Shown here in pieces: positions 23,496-33,827 of a stretch of 64,000 nucleotides of DNA (its first letter is position 1; the number at the start of each line of letters is the position of its first letter). Below the pieces are notes generated by a model. The model had not been told where the DNA came from, searched no databases, and saw only the letters and a list, made by a program, of their open reading frames with translations. Both the position numbers and the translations under genes were made by a program. This DNA comes from Galeopsis tetrahit (taxonomy: Eukaryota > Streptophyta > Magnoliopsida > Lamiales > Lamiaceae), in NCBI GenBank assembly GCA_963675135.1, contig OY776131.1:32077381-32141380 (forward strand), given 5' to 3'.

Positions 23496-24600
23496 TTCGG
23501 ATGAGGACACCCACGTGGTAAAGTTGTATTGATGAGTACACCCACTATGTACGGGACAAATGTTCGAAAATTTGTAGTATTTACGTGGTCTTGTTTCGAA
23601 AAAATGAAGACCGTTCGGGACAAATTTGCCGAAGAATAACAATTTTCGAACATGTGTAGTATTTGCGAAAGTAATTTTCGAACATTGACACATTTTTTGG
23701 GAACTGTTTTTCGAACATGGCCCCAATGTTCGAAAAATTGTTCGTTACAGCAACTTTTGGTTTAAAATTCGACCAAGTAAAACACGCGGAACAAATTTTC
23801 GAACATTGAGCAATTGTTGGGAACAAATTTTCGAACATTAACCAATTGTTGGGAACTTTTTTTCGAACATGGCCCCAATGTTCGAAAAAAAGTTCGTTAC
23901 AGCAACTTTTGGTTTAAAATTCGACCAAGTAAAACTCGCGGAACAAAATTTCGAACATTGAGCAATTGTTGGGAACAAATTTTCGAACATTAACCAATTG
24001 TTGGGAACTTTTTTTCGAACATGGCCCCAATGTTCGAAAAAAAGTTCGTTACAGCAACTTTTGGTTTAAAATTCGACCAAGTAAAACTCGCGGAACAAAA
24101 TTTCGAACATTGAGCAATTGTTGGGAACAAATTTTCGAACATTAACCAATTGTTGGGAACTTTTTTTCGAACATGGCCCCAATGTTCGAAAAAAAGTTTG
24201 TTACAACAACTTTTGGTTTAAAATTCGACCAAGTAAAACTCGCGGAACAAAATTTCGAACATGGAACAATTGTTGGGACGTTATTTTCGAACATGGACCA
24301 ATTGTTGGGAACTTATTTTCGAACATGGACCAATTGTTGGGACCTTTATTCGAACATACCTCCAATGTTCGAAAAAAAGTTTGTTACAGGAACTTTTGGT
24401 TTAAAATTCGACCAAGTAAAACTCGCGGAACAAATTTTCGAACATGGCCTTATTGTTGGGACCTTATTTTCGAACATGGACCAATTGTTGGGAACTTATT
24501 TTCGAACATGGACCAATTTTCGAACATGGACTTATTGTTGGGACCTTTTTTTCGAACATGGCCTTATTGTTGGGACCTTATTTTTGAACAAAAGTCAATT
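23496..24600. repeat. Central TTCGAA array with 152-bp higher-order period
   Basis: More than 25 TTCGAA hexamers in about 1.1 kb. The marker CCAATGTTCGAAAAA recurs near 23725, 23877, 24029 and 24181 (152-bp steps) and again at 24364. Each higher-order unit holds several 31-35-bp subunits of the type AATTGTTGGGAAC...TTCGAACAT plus a constant segment with ACTTTTGGTTTAAAATTCGA. A TIR-like motif (GGATGAGGACACCCACG) starts the array at 23496. The array separates the 3' ends of the two convergent genes. Confidence 0.9.
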
Positions 24601-24935
24601 TTTTTAAAAAATGATCCCAACTATAGGTTTTATACACCATATTATACTTTTAACACAATTGTAGTGCCTCATTCAAAAGTCAAGCACGATAAACCATTCA
24701 AAAAATAGAGGAATTAAATTACACAAATCATGTTCCAAAAAATAGAGGAATTGTAACGTTGAAACCGTATACATGTTCCAAAAATATTACACATCCAGAA
24801 TTTGTACACAAATTATCTATGAATGTTGTTTGTTGACAATTTGTACACAAATTACACCAAAAAGACAAAAGTATTCCAAAGTTTCTAACCACAAAAACTA
24901 ACAAAAAGATGGTAACTACGTCCATACATTATCAT
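24601..24935. other. 3' flank of the MULE transposase gene
   Basis: AT-rich, with the phrases TGTTCCAAAAAATAGAGGAATT and ATTTGTACACAAATTA each repeated. No gene. Confidence 0.5.
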
Positions 24936-27480
24936 CTAATTAATTCCTCCGGACGCATATGCATTTTTCCATCCGTCTGAAATGTGTTGACCCTCATGCT
25001 TCCACGAAGTAATGACCGGGGGCAAAGTGCGCCCAGCACCCATTATGACCTACACGCATTCGAGATTTATGTGTTATTTATAAAATATGCAACATATACG
25101 TGTAAATAAATTCATTAAATTAATGCAATCAAATACCTGGACGAAATGATTCTCATTAATTAATCCCAACCAAATACTCCTCGGTTCTTGAGGAGGTTCT
25201 TTGTTGAACGACAGATACGTAAGGGATAGACGGGTATCAAGAACCACCACCGCCACATTATAGTGTGACGCCACTAGATATCCCATGTACGGCAACCCGA
25301 AAATTTAAAACGTTAACGTTAAACAACTTACAAAATAAAAGAATTACTTTAAATAAATACAAAAGTATAAACATACCTGTTGGTTGTGGTATTGCCAAAG
25401 TGCATAAAATCATTCGTCCAAGCCCTTACGAACCTCTCTCTATAAGGGGTAATCCAACTGTTCAACACGTAATTCACTGGCTTCTTTGGAAATTTGGACT
25501 TAAACTCTCGAAGAGCTTCTTCAAAGTCAGACGGGGTATCGGACCTCCATAAACGGTTGAAATAAAAGTTGAATACCTCCCATTTTTTGACATCTTTAAA
25601 TTCACCCTTGCAGTTGGCTAACACATTCCGATCAATGTGGAATGTACAAAGAAAATGACGGGCTTCTGGAAATTTCTTGGCCACCGCATTCATCAATGCA
25701 AGTTCACGGTCCGTGATAATAACATCCGGAAGAGAAGATGAGCCCAACACGTCTCGAAGCACCTCCAATGCCCATTGATAATTCTCTTCTTTCTCATCCA
25801 TTAGGTACACCGACGCAACACAAAATGTCATCCCAGTCGATGTAACTCCCACAATCTCCAAATAAGGTAACCGGTACCTATTCGTCTTGTATGTGCAATC
25901 TATCATGAGGACCTTTGGAAAAGCGTGCACTAATTGGAGTGAGACGGGATGTGCAAAAAACAACTCGTTAAGAGTGTTTGTCTTCTCACATCTTCGCGTG
26001 GCATGAAAGTACTTGTGCTCGACAAGTTGACTCATCAAATATTGCAACTGACTACGTCCACAATATCGATGGATTCTATGCTTCGACCTTGCATTGTAGA
26101 TCGTTCGAAGAGTCGAGTGATTGTGCACATTCTTCGTCTTCACCCTAGACAATACAGATTTAGGAGGAGCGTGTAATTTGGACATTTCAATTACGAACTC
26201 CTCTTCCTCGATAGTTAGACGGCCGGCATAAGAATGACCCTCAAGGTAATGGGATATTGGATGGTTATGTGTACCGCATTTCACCTCCAATCTCCACTCA
26301 CATTGAGCTTCTTCTGTACCCTTCAACAAAAACGGACACCCACATTTCTTGGTGCCCGTAACCCTTCCTCTCTTTCCTTCTTCCCCCTCATTCTTCTTAG
26401 CCTTCTTCTTAGGAGTCGCGGGCTTCTTCTTTTCACGATACGCACCGCCACGCTCACAAGTTAAGAAAATACGTGCCTTTTTATTCCCTTTTCCATTATC
26501 CGAACGCTTCACAACAATAACTATGTTGTGTTGTTTTCCCGTACGACGCACCCAAGACAATAGTGCGTCACGAGACTCAAACAAAGCCATATTCGTGAAG
26601 ACGTCCGTGTAATCCATAATTATTTCACGATCCTGGACGTCAGGATCCATAGCATCATCATTCTCAGTTTGTTGAATAGCAGATTCTTCCAACCACTCAT
26701 CATCATCATTCTCAGTTTGTTGAATAGCAGATTCTTCCAACCACTCATCATCATCATCATATTCCTATTCGACTCCATATTCATCCACCCAAACATCATC
26801 CTTATCATCATTCAAATCCTGAAATTAAAATGTTCGAAAATTATACAAATGTTCGAATATAACTACCATGCAAAATACCGATGTTCGAAAATTACATCAA
26901 AACAAGAGACAAATGTTCGAAATTTTATTCCATGCAAATGACCTATGTTCGAAAATAACATCAAAACAAGAGACAAATGTTCGAAAATAACTTCAACACA
27001 AATGACCAATGTTCGAAAATAACATCAAAACAAGAGACAAATGTTCGAAAATAACATCAAAACAAGAGACAAATGTTCGAAAATAACTTCAACACAAATG
27101 ACCAATGTTCGAAATTTTCTTCAACACAAATGACCAATGTTCGAAATTGTCTTCAAAACAAATGACCAATGTTCGAAAAAAAAACATGAACATCGTCGTC
27201 TTCTTCGCGAAACCAGACGCGAATAAGGACTTTTTTCGTTTCAAGCAAATGTCATTCATATTGTCAAAATGTATGTCCTAAATGCATCCTATTTAAACTA
27301 GATACCATTATAAACTCATATTATGCAAAAAAAACAAGATTAAACTACCAAAATACAACAAAACCCTACACATAAAAAAACTTCCATTTTTCAAAACTAA
27401 AAAACCTTGAAAACATGCTAAACAACTTACTAATGAATATTTGGCACCCCACGAGTCGTTTTTGCATCACTATCGGCCAT
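24936..27480 (-). pseudogene. FAR1/MULE transposase with OTU-like tail, internally deleted
   Basis: A probable first exon starts at 27480 (MADSDAKTTRGVPNIH). Downstream of an intron full of TTCGAA repeats, the main exon (about 26827-25374) has an acidic repeat (DDDEWLEESAIQQTEND twice), a FAR1-like zinc-binding region (FLTCERGG, KKCGCPF, HNHPI) and the MULE DDE core: Asp in LMIDCTYKTN, Asp in ITDRELALMNAV, and CTFH. It ends at NTTTNR beside a splice donor, where the next exon should start VESAH with the catalytic Glu. Instead, about 50 bases later, the text resumes in an OTU-like tail (MGYLVASHYNVAVVVLD, WLGLINENHFVQ; final exon 25049-24936). So the Glu exon, SWIM region and OTU catalytic half are missing. 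A TAG near 26767 also interrupts the acidic leader. Confidence 0.85.
26820..27190. repeat. TTCGAA tandem array in intron 1 of the transposase gene
   Basis: About eleven units of roughly 31-34 bp, AATGTTCGAAAATAACATCA with CAAGAGACA or CAAATGACC. Orientation is inverted relative to the left array, so both arrays read the same way with respect to transcription of their own gene. Confidence 0.9.
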
Positions 27481-27667
27481 TTTTGAGTTCTTTCACAAGC
27501 AAAATCGTCTACGGCGTTTTTGGAAAGTTTTGGAGGTGGAATGTTGATCGACGCTAGCTCTTCCCGCGATAGATACAGTGGTGGGTGTACTCATCCGCTT
27601 TTTTTTAAAAAAAATTTAAGGAGGGGCAAAATAGACCTTTTACATACTCCCTTTTCCAAAAAAAACT

Positions 27668-27714
27668 TCTCGTGGGTGTCCTCAATACAATGGTGGGTGT
27701 CTATAACCGCTCCC
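27668..27714 (-). repeat. Right 47-bp TIR of the MULE
   Basis: Perfect inverted match to 20211-20257; it diverges from base 48 inward. A partial copy, GTGGGTGTACTCATCCGC, lies further inside at 27580-27599. Confidence 0.95.
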
Positions 27715-27764
27715 TTTATTTATGGTAAAAAGAGGACTGCAACTTTTATTAATACAATTTTAGG

Positions 27765-29084
27765 ACCAATTAATATTCCTATTATAATAATTTTGAATAT
27801 ATTTTTTTTCTACGTGTCTCAACATAAATTCAATATTCATATTTTATAATTTTCTCATAATTTTACTTTTTTCCCCTTTTAAAACAGTTTTTTTAAGAGG
27901 TTTAAAATTGTCTCTAACCACTTCTTCTACCATTCATCTTCCTCAATTTTTACCAATTTAAACTCTAAAAACCGTGTTTGTATTTTAGTGCATTTTTTTA
28001 CAATCTTAAAAAATAAAAAATAAAACTATTTTTCATTGTTTTGGAGCTAAACAGGGCCTCACGAGGATTTTTTTTTTTAAAGTAAAATCAAATATAATAT
28101 TTATAATAAAATAAACTTTAAAATTTTACTTTTTAAGGTTACTTTAAAACAATGAATATTTTGTGTGAAATTGACTTTCATGAATGATATTGAACTTTAC
28201 TCTTAGAGTTTGTATTTTTACTTTATATATAGTTTTATTTTAAAATACGATTTAAATAAGGTTATAATACATCATAAAATTTGAAAGTGTTAAAAATATG
28301 TATGAGTCTGTCTTATAATTTTTTTGTTAAAATATTAATATGATAAATTATCTTCAATCCCGCGTGTTATGCGGGTCTTTCATAAATATATAATTTTTAA
28401 AATATACTCTAGTTCATATTCCCTTCATCAATTAGATCCATTCTCATGTCTTATGTTATTTAAAATATTATACAAAATTTTCCATTAAATTTCGAATTGA
28501 ATAGTTTAAATAAAAATACTAAAAAATGTTGTATCGAAATTTTATAATTAATGTTAACTATAATCTTCTCAGTAATAAATTTATGAAATTTTTTCCTTCA
28601 ATTACGGATATAGTTGTAAAATTTATAAGCATTATTTATGTAAATACAATCTAAAATGTACTAATTAAACTATCTTTTTTTAAAAATATATATATTTGTT
28701 TCTTTAAATATAAATAATGTCTAATTCATAACAAATTATTACATCTACAATTTTCAAATTTAATTTTTAAAAGTTTGCGATATTTTTTTTTTCAAATAAA
28801 GCATTAATTGAATACTTTCTTTAATTATTACATCTAACATATCGTTTTCAATAAATTAAATTATTAGTTTATTTAATATTTTTTGTGATATAGTGGATCG
28901 TAGCTACATTTAAATTTTATTTTTTAAGATTAAGATTTTATTTTAAAAAAAACGTTTTTAGATTAATTTTTTAAGTTTTACTACATACGCTATTCGTTCC
29001 ACAAAAGTTTTCATACTTTTATATATTGTAATTTCTTATATTGCTTTATATTATAAATAAAATTTGAATACTCTATTTTATTAT

Positions 29085-29124
<40 letters not shown>

Positions 29125-29229
29125 CTATTAGATTCTAAATTTTATGGAAAAAATTTGTATAATTAAAATAAGGATCTAATTGAGGAAGTGAATATGAACT
29201 AGAGTAAATTTTAAAAATTATATATTTAT
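27765..29229. other. Interior of the outer MULE-like element
   Basis: Very AT-rich, no coding sequence. Arms of about 57 bp at 28384-28440 and about 29170-29229 are inverted copies (ACTCTAGTTCATATTC core) and may delimit an 845-bp MITE. A GC-rich hairpin (CCCGCGTGTTATGCGGG) at 28359-28375 just outside it resembles Helitron ends but has no partner. A TA run lies at 29090-29120. Confidence 0.5.
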
Positions 29230-29464
29230 ATTGGGCTTAAAATTGCATTAAAAAAATTACAGTCCTCTTTTCGCTATAAATAAGTGTGACCCGAAAAATG
29301 AGCTTCAATTGGCCCGAAATTGGGTTGTTTGGGCTAATTTGTCCTGAAATTGCGAAAAAAAAGAAGTTACGGGCCTAATTTTGCAAGCCCGCAAAGTTAC
29401 GGTCCTCTTTTTGCAAACTCCCCTAAGTTGCGGTCCTGAAAAAATAATTTTCCCTAATTAATTT

Positions 29465-29906
29465 ATGTATAAAATAGATAGATTGTGAGTATCATAAAGT
29501 ATCCTGAAATCCAATCATAAATAAATAATTCTTTCAACCTTGAACTATGATGTAATTCTTTGACAAATAAAGGCTCATATAAAACAAAAGAAAAAATAAA
29601 AGAAACAATTAGAATTAGAAGTTCACAGATCGAATTGGAGGTCGAAATGTCATTAAAATGTTGTTCAAAATCCGAGCTAAAGAAAAAAGGTACACCCCAC
29701 TATGATGTAATTCTTTGAGTTATTATTATATGTAGTCCCTTAAATAAAAGCTCACATATATTAACTTTTCAAAAGAAAAAATATTTATAAATAATGTGAA
29801 TGACCATTTGAATAAATAAGTAAAAATTGAATGATAGAAATAAAGTATTGTAAACTTTTTTTTTTTTTTTTAAATGAGAATAATGAATTAAAACCTCCTA
29901 CATGTA
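29465..29906. other. AT-rich spacer
   Basis: No gene. The phrase CTATGATGTAATTCTTTGA occurs twice (near 29546 and 29700). Confidence 0.4.
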
Positions 29907-29981
29907 GTTAGAGTTAGGGGTGTGCATGGTTCGGTTTGATTAACCAAACCGCCCGTAAATCGTAAATTGTAAATCAAACTA

Positions 29982-30622
29982 CAGTTGAAACTCTATAAAT
30001 TAATAATCTTGGGACCACCAAAATTTATTAATTAAAAGAGTTATTAATTTATCTATAAATTAATAATTATTAATTTATATATTAATTAATATTTTATTAA
30101 TTTATAGAAACACATCACTTTATGAACATTAAAAAATATTTTCAATATAAATATACAAGATCAAAATATGCTGACACAAACAAATCATACACACAACATG
30201 ACTTCTCATCTTACAGGTGTGAAAAAAATAACAATGACCGACGAGATTCGAAAAGCATTATGCAATTATGCAAGCACAGCAAGGATAATTCAAGTCTCAC
30301 TCAAAAGCAATTGCAAGAATGGGTTCTTAGTAACTATGGTGAAACTTTTAGGTGAAATTGATTTCAACAAAAAAATAAAAACAATTGAGTCATTTTTTAA
30401 AAAACATTCATAAATCATTTATGTAATAGGTAGTATATATATGGAATTATTAATTTATATTTTATTTGGGGTCTATAGAAATTACAAAAAATGTACTCCA
30501 TTATTTTATAATTTTAGCGAGTTTATTAATTTAGCACGCTATCCCCGAGTCGGGACCGACCAAAAATATTATCTTAGAGAGTTTATTAATTTATCGAGTA
30601 TTAATTTAAAGAGTTTCTACTG
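29982..30622. mobile_element. pogo/Emigrant-like element nested in the hAT-like element
   Basis: The left end CAGTTGAAACTCTATAAATT and complemented right end CAGTAGAAACTCTTTAAATT match the TIR type of plant pogo-related elements (Emigrant/Lemi1), with TA on both sides. Inner ATAAATTAATAA repeats are typical. It contains a broken transposase start. Confidence 0.85.
30122..30413 (+). pseudogene. pogo transposase N-terminal DNA-binding fragment
   Basis: One frame reads MTDEIRKALCNYAST (from about 30233); the overlapping frame continues SLTQKQLQEWVLSNYGE. Together they resemble the N-terminal helix-turn-helix of CENP-B/pogo transposases, with a frameshift near 30280. No DDE domain follows. The small size and broken frame show it is only a relic. 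Confidence 0.6.
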
Positions 30623-31171
30623 TATAAACCGTTATTTTTTTTAAAACCGTAAACCAAACCGTATTTATAAAAACCGTTCGATTTGAAATCATAATATTTC
30701 GGGCGGTTCGTTCGGTTCCGTAGTTTTGCTAATTTTTTTCCCTATACACAATAATTAATAAAAATGTAAAACACAATTTCAATAGAATAGACAAAATGAA
30801 ATCCCAATAATCCAAAATATAATTCGAATAGACGAAATGCTATTATAACGTTCACAAACAAGTTGTTAAAAATAACTAAATAACCACAAAAAGAAACAAC
30901 AAACTTCTGCCTTCTTCGAGATTTCAGATTGATCGGATTGAGTAAGACTGTGAGAGCGAGACTGAGAGCGTCATGCACGTAGAGGCGCTAAATACTAAAT
31001 AGAAGAGAATGAGTAGGGTTTCTGGCTTTGGGCAATTGGGCTTTAGTGAAAACCGTAAACCAAACCATACTAAAAAATTCAATTCTAAAAACCGTAAATC
31101 AAAAACCGAACCATATTTAATGGTCTGGTTTGGTCGGTCTAAACCATACTTTGCACACCCCTAGTTAGAGT

Positions 31172-31977
31172 GTCGTATGGTGTCGTAATAACTACATAGC
31201 CAATTAAATCCGAACCATTAAAATTCAAATCTAAAGATTTAAACTTGATGACATGTTACCTTTTATATAATGTGTTGTATGTATTTATCGTAGTGTTGTA
31301 CGTTTGTATTTTTATATTTAATTTAATTAAAATATATAATTTTAAAATTACATTTTTATCCTTATACAAAAAAATATTTTATTATATTTATTAATTTGAT
31401 TAAAATATTTAATGTTAAAATTATCTATTTACCTTTATATTATTAATAAAATTAATTAAAAAAATTAAATTAAACTAAAAAAATCAGTATGAATTGTCAC
31501 GCCGCGAGAGAAGACATGCATCATGCATGGTTGTCAAAATGGACCTGGCTCGGCCCGATGGTCTGGCACAACCCACCCGACTAATGGACTGAGGTGTAAT
31601 TATAGTGCCCCGAAAAACAATCGGGTCGATTTGGCCCGGTCCAAGTAACCTGGCAGACCGACTAGGCTCAGGACGAGCTTGACCCGGTTTTTCGGGCCGA
31701 CCCAATTTTTTTTTCGGGTCGGAAAAAACGTTTGGCCGCGGTGGGCCGGTACCGGGCTAGCCCGACCCATTTGATAGTTCTAAAGATCGGAGAGAATCTG
31801 CACGCACACGATAGAATTTGAGAAATATGAGAAGAACCATAATTTTTCAATTATTATTTCTATTTCTATTTTCAATTTGAATAATGTATTATTATTTAAT
31901 TTATTTTTGTTGGAATGGTATGTATTTAATTTTAAAATAATAATTAATGAAATTTGTATTAAAAGGGTAGAATAGTA
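31172..31977. other. Spacer with a possible hAT-type relic at about 31529-31785
   Basis: Mostly AT-rich. Inside, 31529-31785 is GC-rich and its ends are imperfect inverted repeats (TTGTCAAAATGGACCTGGCT against CTATCAAATGGGTCGGGCT), a type seen in hAT MITEs. No TSD was found, so the call is weak. Confidence 0.4.
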
Positions 31978-32212
31978 CTCCCTCCTTTCACCAAAAGTGT
32001 GCTCATTTCTTTTTTTGAGGTCCACAAAAACGTGCTTATTCTATTTAAATAGTTAATTTTTGAATATTTTTTCTACATTTTATTAACAAGATTGAGTATC
32101 TACCAAATATATTTTCTACTCATTATATTAAATATATTCTTTATAATTAAAATATATTTTTTTTAAAAGCACATATAAAAAAAGTGAGCACACTTTTGGT
32201 GGACAGAGGGAG
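31978..32212. mobile_element. Stowaway-type MITE
   Basis: Left CTCCCTCCTTTCACCAAAAG pairs with the complemented right end CTCCCTCTGTCCACCAAAAG, continuing into TGTGCTCA. TA on both sides. Confidence 0.9.
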
Positions 32213-32767
32213 TAGTTTTTTATGAATTAAAAATAAAAATTAAAAAAATTATTTATATTAAAGAAGGGTAATATAGTAAATAATAAAATATAATTTAAAA
32301 AATTATTTAATTAATTTAAATTTGTATAACAAGTAGCAAGTTTATACGACGCATACAACGACACGTGGCGTAATTCGACATACTGCGCAATTCAACATAC
32401 TGACTACGATAGTCAGTTTATATAATTTAACTACAGAAAAAAAAAAAAAATTGAACGGAAAAATATAATTGGATTCGTAATATTTGTACTTTTTAATTAT
32501 TCAAGTCACCCTTCCAACGAGGCAATGAGTAATGGTTATGGAGGGTATATTATAACATCGAGAATAAGCTACACACGTAATTACAGACAGAAGTAGCCCA
32601 GGGATTAGCTAATAACTTCACGTCTTAATTCACACATTAACCTCTCCAATTTTTTTTAGGGATGCTACCTAATACTAAGTTTTACTTTTATAGACCACCC
32701 GTCCCAACTACAAATATTGTTTTTAATTAAGACAACGTTCAGTTTTCAAACAAAATAAAATCAAGAC
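32213..32767. other. Intergenic
   Basis: AT-rich with an A run near 32440. No gene or paired repeat was recognised. Confidence 0.4.
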
Positions 32768-33310
32768 AATATTTGGATGGAGAAATTTAGATCTATAGAT
32801 TTTAAATTTACAATTTAAATTCACTTTATTTATTTAAATTAAAATGTAAAAGATGGATTTTAAATATTTAAATTTGTGCCAATTATTTTTTAGTTAAAAT
32901 TGAAAGAATTTTAAATTTTCACTAAAACCATGTAATTTGAAGTTCATGTATTTTTAAATTCTTTTATTTGAAATGTCTACTCAAATCAAATCTACAATCC
33001 TTTCACTCTTGCGTAGGACATGCACGTCTTCAGAGAGGCCAATCAGGCGGTGATGTTGTAGCCCCATATTTTTCTCTCATTTAAGCACAATGATTTGTAT
33101 TCTATTTTTTTCTTATAGACATGGATCTTTAGAAAAGTGTACATTTTTTTCTTGATCCGAATTTTGTTTTAAGAAGAGTTTTTCCAAACATGGTTTTAAT
33201 GGCGCTCCGGCCTCTAACTCAGTATGAGAGTTTATGGTCCTAAGTTTTCTTTTCTTTCATATGATCTACCTTTTATTGTACTCCTCAAATCAAATCTTCT
33301 TATCCAAACA
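32768..33310. mobile_element. MITE containing a LINE insertion
   Basis: The left end ATATTTGGATGGAGAAATTT and complemented right end TGTGTTTGGATAAGAAGATT are imperfect inverted repeats. The right half matches the fragment at 19850-20010, which lacks the LINE insert and so acts as a partial empty-site control. Confidence 0.6.
32994..33283 (+). mobile_element. 5'-truncated LINE 3' end
   Basis: A 14-bp direct repeat CTCAAATCAAATCT (32980-32993 and 33284-33297) brackets 290 bp. The insert starts near the end of a LINE ORF2 RNase H (HVFREANQA near 33022-33048, then frame damage) followed by 3' untranslated sequence. The structure fits target-primed reverse transcription. There is no clear poly(A) tail. 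Confidence 0.65.
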
Positions 33311-33582
33311 CAATCTAAAAAAAATTTAAAAGGTATTTTTTGCACAAAAATTAATAAATATTGTATGAAATATATATGTAGTTGAAAGAAAAGGTAGAAA
33401 GAGACAGAAATAAGAAAGAGAAAAAATAGAGATATATATAAATTGGAAAAAATTGAAATATTATAACGAGACTTATAAAATAAGTAAGTGTGAAACTTAT
33501 CTCAAGAGAGTATTACTCACCACATGACTACAAAACCAAAATTAAATGTGGGGTGTGTTGAGCTAATAAATAAAAATATGTA

Positions 33583-33827
33583 CTCCCTCTGTCCCAATTA
33601 GTCCCAATTAGATAGGTTTGTTGGACTTTTCATAAAAATTAATTTTTTTTATTGGGAATACACATTACTATACACAAGTAAAATTTATATTATAATCATT
33701 TAATGAATGTTATAACTTTTAATGTAATTAATGCATAGAGTTATATTAGTAAATGAATTAGAAAATATTACTTTATATGGGACATCCATAAAAGGAAAAT
33801 AAGTCTATCTAATTGGAACGGAGGGAG
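33583..33827. mobile_element. Stowaway-type MITE
   Basis: Left CTCCCTCTGTCCCAATTAG pairs with the complemented right CTCCCTCCGTTCCAATTAG. TA on both sides. GTCCCAATTA is duplicated in tandem inside the left end. Confidence 0.9.

Larger units (their letters stand above)
20211..27714. mobile_element. Complete 7,504-bp MULE carrying a MAIN-like gene and a FAR1/MULE transposase
   Basis: Perfect 47-bp TIRs (starting GGGAGCGGTTATAGACACCC) bound the element, and an 8-bp direct repeat TTTATTTA flanks it (20203-20210 and 27715-27722). The left gene (plus, 20587-23245) encodes a plant-mobile-domain protein. The right gene (minus, 24936-27480) encodes a FAR1-like MULE transposase fused to an OTU-like tail. 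They are convergent. Three arrays of TTCGAA repeats lie at 20870-21205, 23496-24600 and 26820-27190. Intact TIRs and TSD suggest a fairly recent insertion. Both genes carry inactivating changes, so this copy would need help to move. Confidence 0.9.
20034..29454. mobile_element. Outer MULE-like element with about 220-bp TIRs, interrupted by a second MULE
   Basis: The ends start GGGAAAATTATTTTTTCAGG (20034 on plus; 29454 on minus) and a perfect 10-bp duplication TAATTAATTT flanks them (20024-20033 and 29455-29464). The left TIR runs to 20210, is cut by the MULE at 20211-27714, and resumes at about 27723-27765. Its uncut partner is about 29230-29454. Without the insert and one TSD copy the element is about 1.9 kb and has no gene. 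Long TIRs and a 9-11-bp TSD fit MULEs. The uncut right arm serves as an empty site that confirms the inner insertion. Confidence 0.85.
29915..31163. mobile_element. hAT-like element with 8-bp TSD, interrupted by a pogo-like element
   Basis: The ends are TAGGGGTGTGCATGG (left) and TAGGGGTGTGCAAAG (complemented right). GTTAGAGT is duplicated at 29907-29914 and 31164-31171. Many AAACCG/CGGTTT words sit just inside both ends. No transposase was recognised. A pogo-type element occupies 29982-30622. Confidence 0.85.

Noticed and set aside
24118..24708. 196-codon open frame in the central TTCGAA array
   Set aside because: Repeat units without stops stay open by chance; no ATG context or domain supports a protein.
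28357..28376. GC-rich hairpin resembling a Helitron end
   Set aside because: No CTRR at the right distance and no partner end; could equally be a palindrome of a MITE.
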